From an uncultured Sunxiuqinia sp. (GTDB lineage Bacteria; Bacteroidota; Bacteroidia; Bacteroidales; Prolixibacteraceae): a stretch of 64,000 nt of DNA. Below are positions 18,358 to 27,440 of this stretch, piece by piece. Position numbers and translations under genes: made by a program. The DNA lies in contig NZ_OY782770.1 of the NCBI RefSeq assembly GCF_963678245.1, positions 744,001-808,000 of the forward strand. The letters are read 5' to 3'. Position 1 is the first letter of the stretch; each line of letters begins with the position of its first letter. The notes beneath the pieces were generated by a model. It was not told the DNA's origin, ran no database searches, and was given only the letters and a program-made list of their open reading frames with translations.

Positions 18358-19947
18358 ATGAAGGATTTAAAAAAGATTAAATCGGCACTGATCTCCGTTT
18401 ACCATAAAGATAAACTGGATTCTATTGTAACGAAACTGGATAAGCTTGGTGTGAATATTTATTCGACAGGAGGAACCCAATCGTTTATTGAAAGTTTAGG
18501 AACTGACGTTATTCCGGTAGAAGATTTAACCAGCTATCCATCCATCTTAGGTGGTCGTGTGAAAACACTTCACCCAAAAGTATTTGGTGGCATTTTAAAC
18601 CGACGCGACAACGAAGGTGATCAACAACAAATTACCGATTATGAAATTCCGGAAATTGATTTGGTTATTGTTGATTTATACCCTTTTGAAGAAACTGTTG
18701 CCTCGGGAGCTTCAGAACAAGACATTATTGAAAAAATAGATATTGGCGGTATTGCATTGATTCGCGCGGCAGCTAAAAATTTTAACGATGTAATCATTGT
18801 TTCATCGCGCGATCAATACGATGATCTCAACTTACTGTTGGATGAGAAAAGTGGTGATAGCTCAATTGATGACCGCAAAGCATTTGCACGTAAAGCATTT
18901 GCTACCTCGTCGCACTACGATTCGGCTATTTTTAATTATTTCAACGAAGGAATAACTGAGAAAAGCCGGGTGAGCCTGAACGATGGTCAGGTACTTCGTT
19001 ATGGCGAAAACTCACATCAATCGGCAACCTTTTACAAATTCAACAATACCGAAAGCAAAATAACGTTAGCCAATGCCGAAGTTTTACAAGGCAAAGCACT
19101 ATCGTACAACAACATGCTGGATGCCGATGCTGCCTGGAAATCAGCCAGCGATGCTTACCATGCCACTACCCATATCGATACAAAAGTTGCTGTTTCAGTT
19201 ATCAAACACTTAAATCCTTGCGGGTTGGCCGTAACCGACGACATTCTGAAATCGTTGGATTTAGCTTGGGCAGGTGATCCGATTAGTGCCTTTGGATCTA
19301 TCATTTGTTTCACCGATACCGTGACTGAGGAAGTGGCCTCGTGGTTTGGGAAGAAATTTGTGGAAATTATTATTGCTCCGGAGTTTACCCCCGAAGCACT
19401 CGAAATATTTAGTAAAAAGAAAAATCTTCGGTTACTGGTAACTCCTGTGAAAGCAGAAACCACAGGAGAAAAACTATACCGCTCAATTAGTGGTGGAATG
19501 CTGGTCCAGGATGAGGACGAAGGCATGGATAGCGAATTTAAAAATGTCACAAAAATTAAATTTGATGACAATAAATTAAATCTTGCCAAGTTTGGTATTA
19601 CAGCGTGTAAACATTTGAAAAGTAATGCGATCGCAGTAGTCACCGAGAATTCAGATGGCTCTTTCTGGCTAACCGGTGCCGGAATGGGGCAACCCAACCG
19701 ACTAGACAGTATGCGTCAGTTGACCATGCCCCGTTTTGACATGAAGGAAGGAATCAAGATTGAAGAGTCAGTCGTAATTTCGGATGCGTTCTTCCCTTTC
19801 AGAGATAGCATTGAAGCCGCCGACGAGTATGGTGTAAAATACATTGTTGAGCCGGGTGGAAGCATCAGAGATGACGAAGTGATTGAAGCATGTGATGAAT
19901 TTGGTATTGCCATGTTGTTTACCGGCAGACGACACTTTAAACATTAA
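18358..19947 (+). CDS. purH: Bifunctional AICAR formyltransferase / IMP cyclohydrolase
   Basis: The 529-residue protein catalyses the last two steps of IMP synthesis. The N-terminal MGS-like cyclohydrolase domain (about 1-200) shows LISVYHKDKLDSIV, IYSTGGTQSFIES and GGRVKTLHPKVFGGIL. The C-terminal formyltransferase domain contains RYGENSHQSATFY (usually RYGENPHQ) and the catalytic Lys-His of VIKHLNPCG. The end GIAMLFTGRRHFKH matches the family terminus. It is the first gene of a rightward run that continues with mreB after 49 bases. Whether purH and the cell-shape genes share a transcript is uncertain. Confidence 0.97.
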   Translation: MKDLKKIKSALISVYHKDKLDSIVTKLDKLGVNIYSTGGTQSFIESLGTDVIPVEDLTSYPSILGGRVKTLHPKVFGGILNRRDNEGDQQQITDYEIPEIDLVIVDLYPFEETVASGASEQDIIEKIDIGGIALIRAAAKNFNDVIIVSSRDQYDDLNLLLDEKSGDSSIDDRKAFARKAFATSSHYDSAIFNYFNEGITEKSRVSLNDGQVLRYGENSHQSATFYKFNNTESKITLANAEVLQGKALSYNNMLDADAAWKSASDAYHATTHIDTKVAVSVIKHLNPCGLAVTDDILKSLDLAWAGDPISAFGSIICFTDTVTEEVASWFGKKFVEIIIAPEFTPEALEIFSKKKNLRLLVTPVKAETTGEKLYRSISGGMLVQDEDEGMDSEFKNVTKIKFDDNKLNLAKFGITACKHLKSNAIAVVTENSDGSFWLTGAGMGQPNRLDSMRQLTMPRFDMKEGIKIEESVVISDAFFPFRDSIEAADEYGVKYIVEPGGSIRDDEVIEACDEFGIAMLFTGRRHFKH

Positions 19948-19954
19948 TACAAAA

Positions 19955-19968
19955 TCTGCTATAGCAGA
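19955..19968. promoter_or_regulatory. TCTGCTATAGCAGA palindrome between purH and mreB
   Basis: A 14-base perfect palindrome lies 7 bases after the purH stop and about 30 bases before the mreB start. No U tract follows, so it is a poor terminator candidate. It could be an operator or a transcript-stabilising hairpin. A good AGGAG ribosome-binding site for mreB is at 19984-19988. Confidence 0.35.
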
Positions 19969-19996
19969 AATTAAGATACAGCTAGGAGAATAAAAT

Positions 19997-21019
19997 ATGG
20001 GATTGTTTTCTTTTTTAACTCAGGAAATTGCAATTGACCTTGGAACGGCCAATACAATTATCATTCAAAATGATAAGATTGTGGTTGACGAACCGTCGAT
20101 TGTAACGATTGACCTGAAAACAGAAAAGCTCGTTGCAATTGGTGAAAAAGCTCGTCAGATGCAGGGAAAAACGCACGCCAACCTGAAAACAATCAGGCCT
20201 TTGCGCGATGGAGTAATTGCCGACTTTAACGCGGCGGAGCAGATGATTAGGGGCATGATCAAAATGATCAATCCAAAGTCCCGGTTATTCTCACCTGCCT
20301 TAAAAATGGTTGTGTGTATTCCTTCAGGCTCTACGGAGGTTGAAATTCGTGCAGTACGTGACTCTTCGGAGCATGCGGGCGGACGTGAAGTCTACATGAT
20401 TTATGAACCCATGGCTGCTGCCATCGGTATTGGATTGGATGTTGAAGCTCCCGAAGGTAGTATGATTGTTGACATCGGCGGTGGAACAACCGAGATTGCG
20501 GTGATTTCGTTGGGCGGAATTGTCACCAATAAGTCAATTCGTATTGCCGGCGATGACCTGACTGCTGACATTATGGAGTACATGCGTCATCAACACAATA
20601 TTAAAATTGGTGAACGAACAGCTGAAGAAATTAAAATCCACGTGGGGTCGGCATTATCTCAACTGGAAGAGCCGCCAAACGACTACATCATTCAGGGACC
20701 AAACCAAATGACAGCATTACCTATTGAAGTTCCGGTTTCTTACCAGGAAATTTCTCACTGTCTGGAAAAATCAATTTCTAAAATTGAAACAGCGATCCTG
20801 AGTGCGCTAGAACAAACCCCACCGGAACTGTATTCTGATATTGTTTCAAAAGGAATTTACCTGGCTGGTGGTGGAGCCCTTCTTCGTGGACTGGACAAAC
20901 GGTTGACGGAAAAAATTAATATCCCATTTCACGTTTCAGAAGATCCGCTAAGGGCAGTTGCCCGAGGAACAGGTATTGCGCTTAAAAATGTTGATAAATT
21001 CTCTTTCCTGATCAGGTAA
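19997..21019 (+). CDS. mreB: Rod-shape-determining actin homologue MreB
   Basis: The 340-residue protein has the MreB nucleotide-binding signatures: phosphate 1 motif AIDLGTANTII, phosphate 2 motif IVDIGGGTTEIAVISLGG and the adenosine motif GIYLAGGGALLRGL. The N-terminal MGLFSFLTQEI is the expected membrane-targeting stretch. MreB forms membrane-bound filaments that position the elongation machinery of the wall. A clear AGGAG site precedes the ATG by 8 bases. It heads the mreB-mreC-mreD-mrdA-rodA series. Confidence 0.97.
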   Translation: MGLFSFLTQEIAIDLGTANTIIIQNDKIVVDEPSIVTIDLKTEKLVAIGEKARQMQGKTHANLKTIRPLRDGVIADFNAAEQMIRGMIKMINPKSRLFSPALKMVVCIPSGSTEVEIRAVRDSSEHAGGREVYMIYEPMAAAIGIGLDVEAPEGSMIVDIGGGTTEIAVISLGGIVTNKSIRIAGDDLTADIMEYMRHQHNIKIGERTAEEIKIHVGSALSQLEEPPNDYIIQGPNQMTALPIEVPVSYQEISHCLEKSISKIETAILSALEQTPPELYSDIVSKGIYLAGGGALLRGLDKRLTEKINIPFHVSEDPLRAVARGTGIALKNVDKFSFLIR

Positions 21020-21058
21020 TACCAGGTAGGGAGGGGCAAAAAAAAACGTTGCTACTTA

Positions 21059-21883
21059 ATGAGAAGTTTGCTCCAATTTCTTGCTCGAAATTCTTTCTTG
21101 TTTTTGTTTTTGGCACTCGAAGTTATCTCAATGACACTGATTGTCAATTACAATAACTTTCAGCGAGTCAAATTTCTGAATTCAAGCAACCGGATATCGG
21201 CTTCGATTTATAAAACAACCGATGATTTCGCTGCCTATTTCAATCTTCGAAAGGAAAATGAGGAACTGGCAGAAGAAAATGCAAGGTTGCGAACTGAGCT
21301 CCAAAAACTACAACTCGCCGAAATATTTGGTAGCGTTGATACAACCAGAAAAGACACCACTTACCAGTTTATTCCTGCCCGGGTTATTAACAACTCGGCA
21401 AATAAACAATACAACTACCTAACCATCAATAAAGGCGCGCTGGATGGCATTGAGCCTGACATGGGAATTATTGGCCCGAAAGGCGTTGTGGGGGTTGTCA
21501 CCAACGTAACCGACCATTACAGCTCGGGCCCCAGCCTACTCAACAAACGTTGGCGGGTTTCAGCAAAAATAAAGAAGAATGCCTATTTTGGCTCATTATC
21601 CTGGGATGGCACCGACTATCAATATGCTCAGTTGAATGAAATTCCTTTCCATGTTGAATTGGCAAGAGGTGATACGATCATTACAAGTGGCTACTCTTCT
21701 ATTTTTCCTGAAGGCATTTTACTGGGTGTAATCGATGATTTCAATCACAATAGTGGAGCGAACTTCTACCAAATCAAAATAAAACTATCAAGCAACTTCA
21801 AAACCATTTCGAATATTGAACTGGTTAAAAAAAAGCACATTAAAGAACAAGAAAAGCTGGAGATATTGAATAACAATGATTAG
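21059..21883 (+). CDS. mreC: Rod-shape-determining protein MreC
   Basis: The 274-residue protein has one N-terminal membrane segment (about 10-30), a coiled coil (about 60-95, RKENEELAEENARLRTELQ) and a periplasmic beta domain with the family features LTINKGALDGIEPDMGIIGP and GVVGVVTNV. MreC links the MreB filament to the periplasmic wall enzymes PBP2 and RodA. Its 3' end overlaps mreD by 8 bases, so translation is likely coupled. Confidence 0.94.
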   Translation: MRSLLQFLARNSFLFLFLALEVISMTLIVNYNNFQRVKFLNSSNRISASIYKTTDDFAAYFNLRKENEELAEENARLRTELQKLQLAEIFGSVDTTRKDTTYQFIPARVINNSANKQYNYLTINKGALDGIEPDMGIIGPKGVVGVVTNVTDHYSSGPSLLNKRWRVSAKIKKNAYFGSLSWDGTDYQYAQLNEIPFHVELARGDTIITSGYSSIFPEGILLGVIDDFNHNSGANFYQIKIKLSSNFKTISNIELVKKKHIKEQEKLEILNNND

Positions 21884-22382
21884 CGATTTTCTAAAATATA
21901 CAAGTATGTTGGTAGTGCTGGTTCTTTTACAAGTACTGCTCCTCAACAATATTCAATTTAGTGGATACGTAAATCCATATATGTACGTTCTTTTCATCTT
22001 GCTGCTACCCTTTGAAACTCCCCGTTATTTGTTGCTTTTACTAGGATTCATGATTGGGCTATTGGTCGATATTTTCAGTAATACGCCGGGAATGCACGCT
22101 TCTGCTGCAACCTTTATGGCCTTTTTAAGACCCTACACGATATCACTCATTTCATCCCGCGATTCTATCGAAGTGAATATCCCACCTCGACTAAAAACAA
22201 TGGGATTTGGCTGGTTTATGCGCTATACGCTCATTTTAGTACTGGCTCATCACCTTTTTCTATTTTTTATTGAAGTTTTTTCAATGACCGGTTTTTTACA
22301 CACGTTAACCAGAAGTTTATTAAGTACTGCTTTTACAGCAATATTGATTGTCATCAGTCAGTTTTTGATTTTTAAGGAGTAA
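21876..22382 (+). CDS. mreD: Rod-shape-determining protein MreD
   Basis: This 168-residue membrane protein has about five hydrophobic segments and a conserved GFMIGLLVDIFSNTPGMHA stretch typical of MreD in Bacteroidota. The position between mreC and mrdA confirms the call. It overlaps mreC by 8 bases and is followed after 4 bases by the GTG of the PBP2 gene. Confidence 0.9.
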   Translation: MISDFLKYTSMLVVLVLLQVLLLNNIQFSGYVNPYMYVLFILLLPFETPRYLLLLLGFMIGLLVDIFSNTPGMHASAATFMAFLRPYTISLISSRDSIEVNIPPRLKTMGFGWFMRYTLILVLAHHLFLFFIEVFSMTGFLHTLTRSLLSTAFTAILIVISQFLIFKE

Positions 22383-22386
22383 GATC

Positions 22387-24210
22387 GTGGACAACTATTC
22401 AAAACGAAAATACCTAATTGGAGCCATTTTTATTTTGGTCGCGTTGGTCTTCTCTATACGCTTATTTCGTCTTCAGGTTGTGAATAACGACTACAAACAA
22501 TATGCAACACGAAATGTGCTTCGGAGAATTGTTACCTATCCGGCTCGGGGATTAATTTACGACAGAAACGGAGCTTTGTTGGTTTACAACAAAGCCTCCT
22601 ATGATTTATTGGTAACTCCCCGAGAAGTGTCAGCTTTTGATACAACTGCATTTTGTGATATCCTGGAAATACAAAAAGACGAACTGATTGCCGGCCTGAA
22701 CAAAGCAAAAAAGTACTCCCGCTATAAACCATCGGTAATCATAAAGCAACTTTCACCTGAAAGTTACGCAGTGCTTCAGGAAAAGCTTTTCCAATTCCCA
22801 GGCTTTTTCGTTCAAACCCGGACACTGAGGGAATACCCACAAAAAACAGCAGCCCACGTTCTTGGATATGTCGGAGAAGTAAACAGTTCGAAAATTCAAA
22901 AGGACCCTTATTACGCTCGGGGAGACTACATTGGTATTACTGGGCTTGAGAATGCTTATGAAGAAGAACTACGTGGGCAAAAAGGGGTTAATTTTCAACT
23001 CGTTGATGTACACAACCGGCTCAAAGGAAAATACCGAGATGGTAAAAGTGATACCTTGGCCGTGCTCGGCAAAAACTTAGTCACAACATTGGATGCTGAT
23101 TTGCAAGCTTATGCAGAACACCTGATGGACAATAAAAAAGGAAGTGTTGTAGCCATTGAACCTGCGACCGGAGAAGTACTAACATTTTTGAGTGCTCCAA
23201 CCTACGATCCTTCGTTATTGGTGGGGCGGGCACGCGGAGCGAATTATCAAAAGCTGGCGCAAGATACACTCAAACCTATTTTTAACCGAGCAATTCGAGC
23301 TGCCTATCCTCCCGGTTCAACCTTTAAACTGTTTAATGCTTTAATTGCACTTGAGGAAAATACAATTAACCTGCAAACCCATTTTAGTTGCAATGGTCCG
23401 TTGTCCCGCCCAATCCGATGTACACACAATCACATTTCACCAATAAGTGTTCGTAATGCAATTCGGGAATCCTGCAATCCATTTTTCTGGAACACCTTTA
23501 ATTCAATTATGCGGAAATATCCGCGTGCTGATGAAGGGTACAAAGTATGGAGAGAACATTTGATAAGCTGTGGACTGAGCCAACGACTTGGAACTGAACT
23601 GAGCAATGAGCTACCCGGAAATATCCCGGAGGTTGGGTATTACAACCATTATTATGGCGAAGGCCACTGGAATGGCTTAACCATCCGTTCGATGGCTATT
23701 GGACAGGGAGAGCTTCTGATTACACCTTTTCAACTGGCCAATATGGCTGCCACTATTGCCAATCGGGGATATTACATTACTCCTCATTTTGTAAAATCGG
23801 TATGGAGCATTGAAAATGAACCCAAAGATCTAAATTTTGAACGCCATGTAACAACGATCGATCCGGAGCATTTTGAAGTGGTAATAGAAGGGATGCAAGC
23901 TGTTGTTGAAGAAAGTAACACCCGATATTATTCCAAGCTCGATAGTATAATTATTTGTGGAAAAACAGGAACAGTTCAAAATCCTCACGGTTCTGATCAC
24001 TCCGTATTCATCGCATTTGCTCCAAAGGAAAATCCTCAAATAGCTATTTCGGTGTATGTTGAGAATGGTGTATGGGGTGCTCGTTATGCGGCTCCCATTG
24101 CCAGTTTAATCATTGAAAAATACCTAAATGATAGTATTGCTCCACGCCGGATCTCAATAGAAACCCGAATGCATGAAGCGAATTTATTAAACTCATTTCA
24201 ACCCAAATAA
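22387..24210 (+). CDS. mrdA: Penicillin-binding protein 2 (elongasome transpeptidase)
   Basis: The 607-residue protein starts with GTG and has one N-terminal membrane anchor (about 10-30), a PBP dimerisation/pedestal region (about 50-230) and a transpeptidase domain. The three active-site motifs are present: S311-T-F-K (PPGSTFKLFN), S362-C-N and K526-T-G. PBP2 crosslinks new peptidoglycan during side-wall growth as the partner of RodA, encoded next. The very small gaps to mreD (4 bases) and rodA (4 bases) indicate a single operon. Confidence 0.95.
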   Translation: MDNYSKRKYLIGAIFILVALVFSIRLFRLQVVNNDYKQYATRNVLRRIVTYPARGLIYDRNGALLVYNKASYDLLVTPREVSAFDTTAFCDILEIQKDELIAGLNKAKKYSRYKPSVIIKQLSPESYAVLQEKLFQFPGFFVQTRTLREYPQKTAAHVLGYVGEVNSSKIQKDPYYARGDYIGITGLENAYEEELRGQKGVNFQLVDVHNRLKGKYRDGKSDTLAVLGKNLVTTLDADLQAYAEHLMDNKKGSVVAIEPATGEVLTFLSAPTYDPSLLVGRARGANYQKLAQDTLKPIFNRAIRAAYPPGSTFKLFNALIALEENTINLQTHFSCNGPLSRPIRCTHNHISPISVRNAIRESCNPFFWNTFNSIMRKYPRADEGYKVWREHLISCGLSQRLGTELSNELPGNIPEVGYYNHYYGEGHWNGLTIRSMAIGQGELLITPFQLANMAATIANRGYYITPHFVKSVWSIENEPKDLNFERHVTTIDPEHFEVVIEGMQAVVEESNTRYYSKLDSIIICGKTGTVQNPHGSDHSVFIAFAPKENPQIAISVYVENGVWGARYAAPIASLIIEKYLNDSIAPRRISIETRMHEANLLNSFQPK

Positions 24211-24214
24211 AAAG

Positions 24215-25642
24215 GTGGCAAGAAGAAATAACATATGGATAAGCTTAGACTGGATGACAATTGGAATCTACCTGATTCTGGTCTTTTTGGGCTGGATTAG
24301 CATTTATGCCGCTGTTTATAATGATGAACACAGTAGTATTTTGGACATGAGCCAACGGTATGGGAAGCAACTTATTTGGATTGCCGCAGCACTCGTTATC
24401 GGGTTCACGTTAATTATAATTGACAGCAAATTTTACGTATTTTTTGCCTATGCTTTCTATGGAATTACCATCCTACTGCTTATTGCCGTGCTCATTTTTG
24501 GTACCAAAGTAAAAGGAGCAACTTCGTGGTTTCAGGTCGGAGGGATAGCCATACAACCGGCTGAGTTTGTTAAGTTCACCACCGCTCTTGCGCTTGCGAA
24601 ATACCTGAGCACCTATAATTTCAAAATGCATAAATTTAAGTCCTATCTTACAATCGGGCTTATCTTGCTCATGCCAGTTGTGCTCATCTTCTTACAAAAT
24701 GACACCGGGTCAGCATTGGTTATTAGTGTCTTTTTGCTGGTATTATTTCGTGAAGGACTCTCCGGATCGATCCTTTTTATTGGACTCGTAATTGCATTGG
24801 TATTCATATTCACACTGGTTCTGTCGCCATTACACACCATCATTATTTTAAGTATTGCGGTCTTAGTTCTACATTATTTCATGCGACAAAAACCTATCGA
24901 AACGCTAAAAGTAGCGGGTATTTTTTCGAGTTTGGCCACGGCCTTCATCTTTGGAGGAAGCCTATTTAAGACAGGAATACCACCAGTCCAATGGCTACTT
25001 TATGCAACGATTATTTCATCGCTTATTTTTGCGGTTTTTGCTTTTCGGCAACATCTTTATAACCTGCTTCTTGTTTTAGCGATCTACCTCGGGTTAACGT
25101 TTTTTACTTTTTCTGTGGACTACGTATTTAACAATATTTTAGAGTCGCACCAACAAAGTAGGATTAATGAATTATTTGGCATTGAATCTGACCCACTTGG
25201 AGTTGGATACAATGTCAACCAATCAAAAATTGCAATTGGCTCGGGAGGCCTGACCGGAAAAGGATTTTTGAATGGGACACAAACTAAGTTTGATTTTGTT
25301 CCGGAACAAAGTACCGACTTTATTTTTTGCACCGTTGGCGAAGAATGGGGTTATATAGGAACGACCCTCGTCATTGGACTATTCCTGCTTTTACTGCTAA
25401 GGCTCATTTACCTTGCAGAAAGACAACGCTCAACCTTTAGTCGGGTATACGGTTATGGTGTGGCCTGTATTATATTCTTTCACTTAGCCATTAATGTTGG
25501 TATGACAATTGGACTTGCCCCCGTTATTGGAATTCCGCTACCTTTTTTTAGTTATGGGGGCTCATCGCTTTGGTCATTCACCATCTTGCTATTCATCTTT
25601 CTTCGGCTAGATGCAAGTCGGGCGGAGAAGTTGAGCCACTAA
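24215..25642 (+). CDS. rodA: Rod-shape-determining SEDS glycosyltransferase RodA
   Basis: The 475-residue polytopic protein starts with GTG and has about ten membrane segments. SEDS features include ATSWFQVGGIAIQPAEFVKF, a catalytic-loop stretch with FVPEQSTDFIFCTVGEEWG, and the C-terminal GIPLPFFSYGGSS. It polymerises lipid II into glycan strands together with PBP2. At 475 residues it is longer than the roughly 370-residue enterobacterial protein, the extra length lying in the central membrane part, which is common in Bacteroidota. It ends 15 bases before the convergent ACP phosphodiesterase. Confidence 0.95.
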   Translation: MARRNNIWISLDWMTIGIYLILVFLGWISIYAAVYNDEHSSILDMSQRYGKQLIWIAAALVIGFTLIIIDSKFYVFFAYAFYGITILLLIAVLIFGTKVKGATSWFQVGGIAIQPAEFVKFTTALALAKYLSTYNFKMHKFKSYLTIGLILLMPVVLIFLQNDTGSALVISVFLLVLFREGLSGSILFIGLVIALVFIFTLVLSPLHTIIILSIAVLVLHYFMRQKPIETLKVAGIFSSLATAFIFGGSLFKTGIPPVQWLLYATIISSLIFAVFAFRQHLYNLLLVLAIYLGLTFFTFSVDYVFNNILESHQQSRINELFGIESDPLGVGYNVNQSKIAIGSGGLTGKGFLNGTQTKFDFVPEQSTDFIFCTVGEEWGYIGTTLVIGLFLLLLLRLIYLAERQRSTFSRVYGYGVACIIFFHLAINVGMTIGLAPVIGIPLPFFSYGGSSLWSFTILLFIFLRLDASRAEKLSH

Positions 25643-25657
25643 CCAGTTTTAAAAATG

Positions 25658-26269
25658 TCAGCCTTTATTATCTCGAGGTCTATCAATCTCTATCTCATAA
25701 TTTGTTTCAACAAACTCAACAAGCTCAACAAAAAACCTTTCGAATTCGGTTCTGATTGACTCATAGTCTTGCTTCAATATTTGAATTGCAAAGTCAGCTT
25801 CTTCCGGCAAACTGGTGCGGCGCCCCATAATAGCCAGCGATTGCCAAATGCCTTCCAGTCCGGCATAAGATTCCAAACGTTTATGCTGAATAAGAAAAGG
25901 TAAAAACGTCTTTACCCGAAGCGGAAGGATCGAAAAATTTGAGAGCAAAACAGCATGCACATATTTTGAAAATTGGCGCAAAGGATCGTTCGAATACTGC
26001 TGCCAGTTTACTGCCAAAAAATGATCAAAAATAACATCAGTGACAATAGCTGAATATCGTCCGTAATTGGAACGAAACCGCCTAGCACAGGCCTTTACCA
26101 ATGGATGTCGATCGGTAAACCAATCGATTTGGCGGTGCAACAAGACCCCCTTTTGAACAGCCAATGGAAACTGCAGGTATTGCTTTCCCTTTACATAATC
26201 GCCTATAAAATTGCCAACCATAATTGATTCGTCTTCGCCCGACAGGTACAAATGTGCCAAATAATTCAT
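25658..26269 (-). CDS. acpH: Acyl carrier protein phosphodiesterase-like protein
   Basis: The start at 26269 gives the conserved family N-terminus MNYLAHLYLSGEDE; an upstream extension to 26356 is open but lacks similarity. The 203-residue product contains NFIGDYVKGKQYLQFP, VQKGVLLHRQIDWFTDRHP and IVTDVIFDHFLAVNW, all typical of the AcpH/DUF479 family. AcpH removes 4'-phosphopantetheine from holo-ACP. The acidic and His residues seen (GDY, HRQID, FTDRH, FDHFL) fit an HD-like metal site. It converges on rodA and has its own probable promoter in the 130-base gap upstream. Confidence 0.85.
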   Translation of the reverse strand: MNYLAHLYLSGEDESIMVGNFIGDYVKGKQYLQFPLAVQKGVLLHRQIDWFTDRHPLVKACARRFRSNYGRYSAIVTDVIFDHFLAVNWQQYSNDPLRQFSKYVHAVLLSNFSILPLRVKTFLPFLIQHKRLESYAGLEGIWQSLAIMGRRTSLPEEADFAIQILKQDYESIRTEFERFFVELVEFVETNYEIEIDRPRDNKG

Positions 26270-26401
26270 ACCCGAAATTACCCATTTTAATTTAGAAGAC
26301 TTGTTTTCACTTGAAAAAGTAAAACTACAACTGCTTTTGAAGGTGAAAATACACACCTCTCAACAAAGACATAAACGACTATTGATTAGAATTTCAGCCT
26401 C

Positions 26402-27313
26402 CTAGCTTTTAATCTTACTGCTTCTTGTTAATCGTGCTTTACTTACTGAAATAATAAACACTCCGGCTACTGAAAGAATACCTCCTAAAAGTTGATGCGG
26501 CAAGGGCAAAGTATGAAAATAAAGGAAGCTTGCGATTAGTACACAAACCCCTTTCAGGCTTTGGACTACGCTCGACTTGGAAACGTCGATATAACGAAAT
26601 GAATAGTAAATAAACATGACAGCTAAAAAGGGTCCCAAGGTAGCTCCAATAGCAATATTAACCAACGCCTTAGCCGGAATGACAAGCGATTGTTTGTATA
26701 CCACCAACATGACGAGAGAAAAAATAAACAGCCACAACGCCCGGTTTGTAATCAGCAACTCGGGACTCATCTTTTTCACATTCACTTTAACTACCATCGA
26801 TGCGGTGGCAGCAAAAAAAGAGTTGATTAAAACAATTCCGGCTCCAGAAATAAAAAAATCGGACAGGGTTGTTCCGCCTTGGTAACTGATAATAAAAGCT
26901 CCGAATAATGCTAAAATAGCACCAAACGATTCCACCCAGGTGAAACGTTCGTGTAAAAAAACAACGCCCATGCCCGTAAGAATAACCGGAAATAAATTTC
27001 CTATGAATGACGTAACCGCCGGGTCGGGTATAATCTGTATTGATAAAAAGAAAGATGCAGTCGTGAGAATTTCGAGCACACCGAGCAAAGCCAAAATACG
27101 CCACTGGCGTTTGGTTAATTTGGGAATGGCTCGGTGCCCGCCCGTTTTAAGCAACCATGTAGCACTTAATACGAATGCAACGAAGAACCAATAGACACCA
27201 AACTGAGCCAGGTGAACTTCGTTTAGAGCAGCTTTACTAAATATGTAAATACTGGAAAAAGTAACCGTAGCAATTGCGGCAAAAAAGTATCCCTTAAAGC
27301 GATCCGATTTCAT
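26402..27313 (-). CDS. EamA/DMT-family transporter
   Basis: This 303-residue protein has ten hydrophobic segments in two EamA repeats (about 5-140 and 150-295). The first ends with IPDPAVTSFIGNLFPVILTGMGVVF-like residues and the second with DVSKSSVVQSLKGVCVLIASF-like residues, both typical of the drug/metabolite transporter superfamily. The start at 27313 is chosen over 27340 because a perfect -7 box lies directly upstream of it. The substrate is unknown. Confidence 0.85.
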   Translation of the reverse strand: MKSDRFKGYFFAAIATVTFSSIYIFSKAALNEVHLAQFGVYWFFVAFVLSATWLLKTGGHRAIPKLTKRQWRILALLGVLEILTTASFFLSIQIIPDPAVTSFIGNLFPVILTGMGVVFLHERFTWVESFGAILALFGAFIISYQGGTTLSDFFISGAGIVLINSFFAATASMVVKVNVKKMSPELLITNRALWLFIFSLVMLVVYKQSLVIPAKALVNIAIGATLGPFLAVMFIYYSFRYIDVSKSSVVQSLKGVCVLIASFLYFHTLPLPHQLLGGILSVAGVFIISVSKARLTRSSKIKS

Positions 27314-27317
27314 GCCG

Positions 27318-27325
27318 CAAAGATA
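27318..27325 (-). promoter_or_regulatory. -7 box (TATCTTTG) abutting the DMT transporter start
   Basis: On the minus strand TATCTTTG is separated from the ATG at 27313 by only four bases (CGGC). In Bacteroidota the start of transcription is about four to seven bases after this box, so the transcript would be leaderless or nearly so. It also supports the shorter start for the transporter. Confidence 0.5.
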
Positions 27326-27440
27326 GGAAAGTGATTTCACTTGCTAACTGCTTCCGAACGATAATCAGTACAACAGGATCACCTCGCTCAACAACAACAG
27401 AATAAGCGATCATTGCCAATAAAAAACCCAATGAACGACT

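Noticed and set aside
19155-19697. 180-codon open frame on the minus strand inside purH
   Set aside because: It is the shadow of a well-conserved purH frame, and its Ser/Pro/Phe-rich sequence has no recognisable motif.
26270-26356. 29-residue N-terminal extension of the ACP phosphodiesterase
   Set aside because: The family begins at MNYLAHLYL; the extension is low-complexity Ser/Lys-rich and unrelated.
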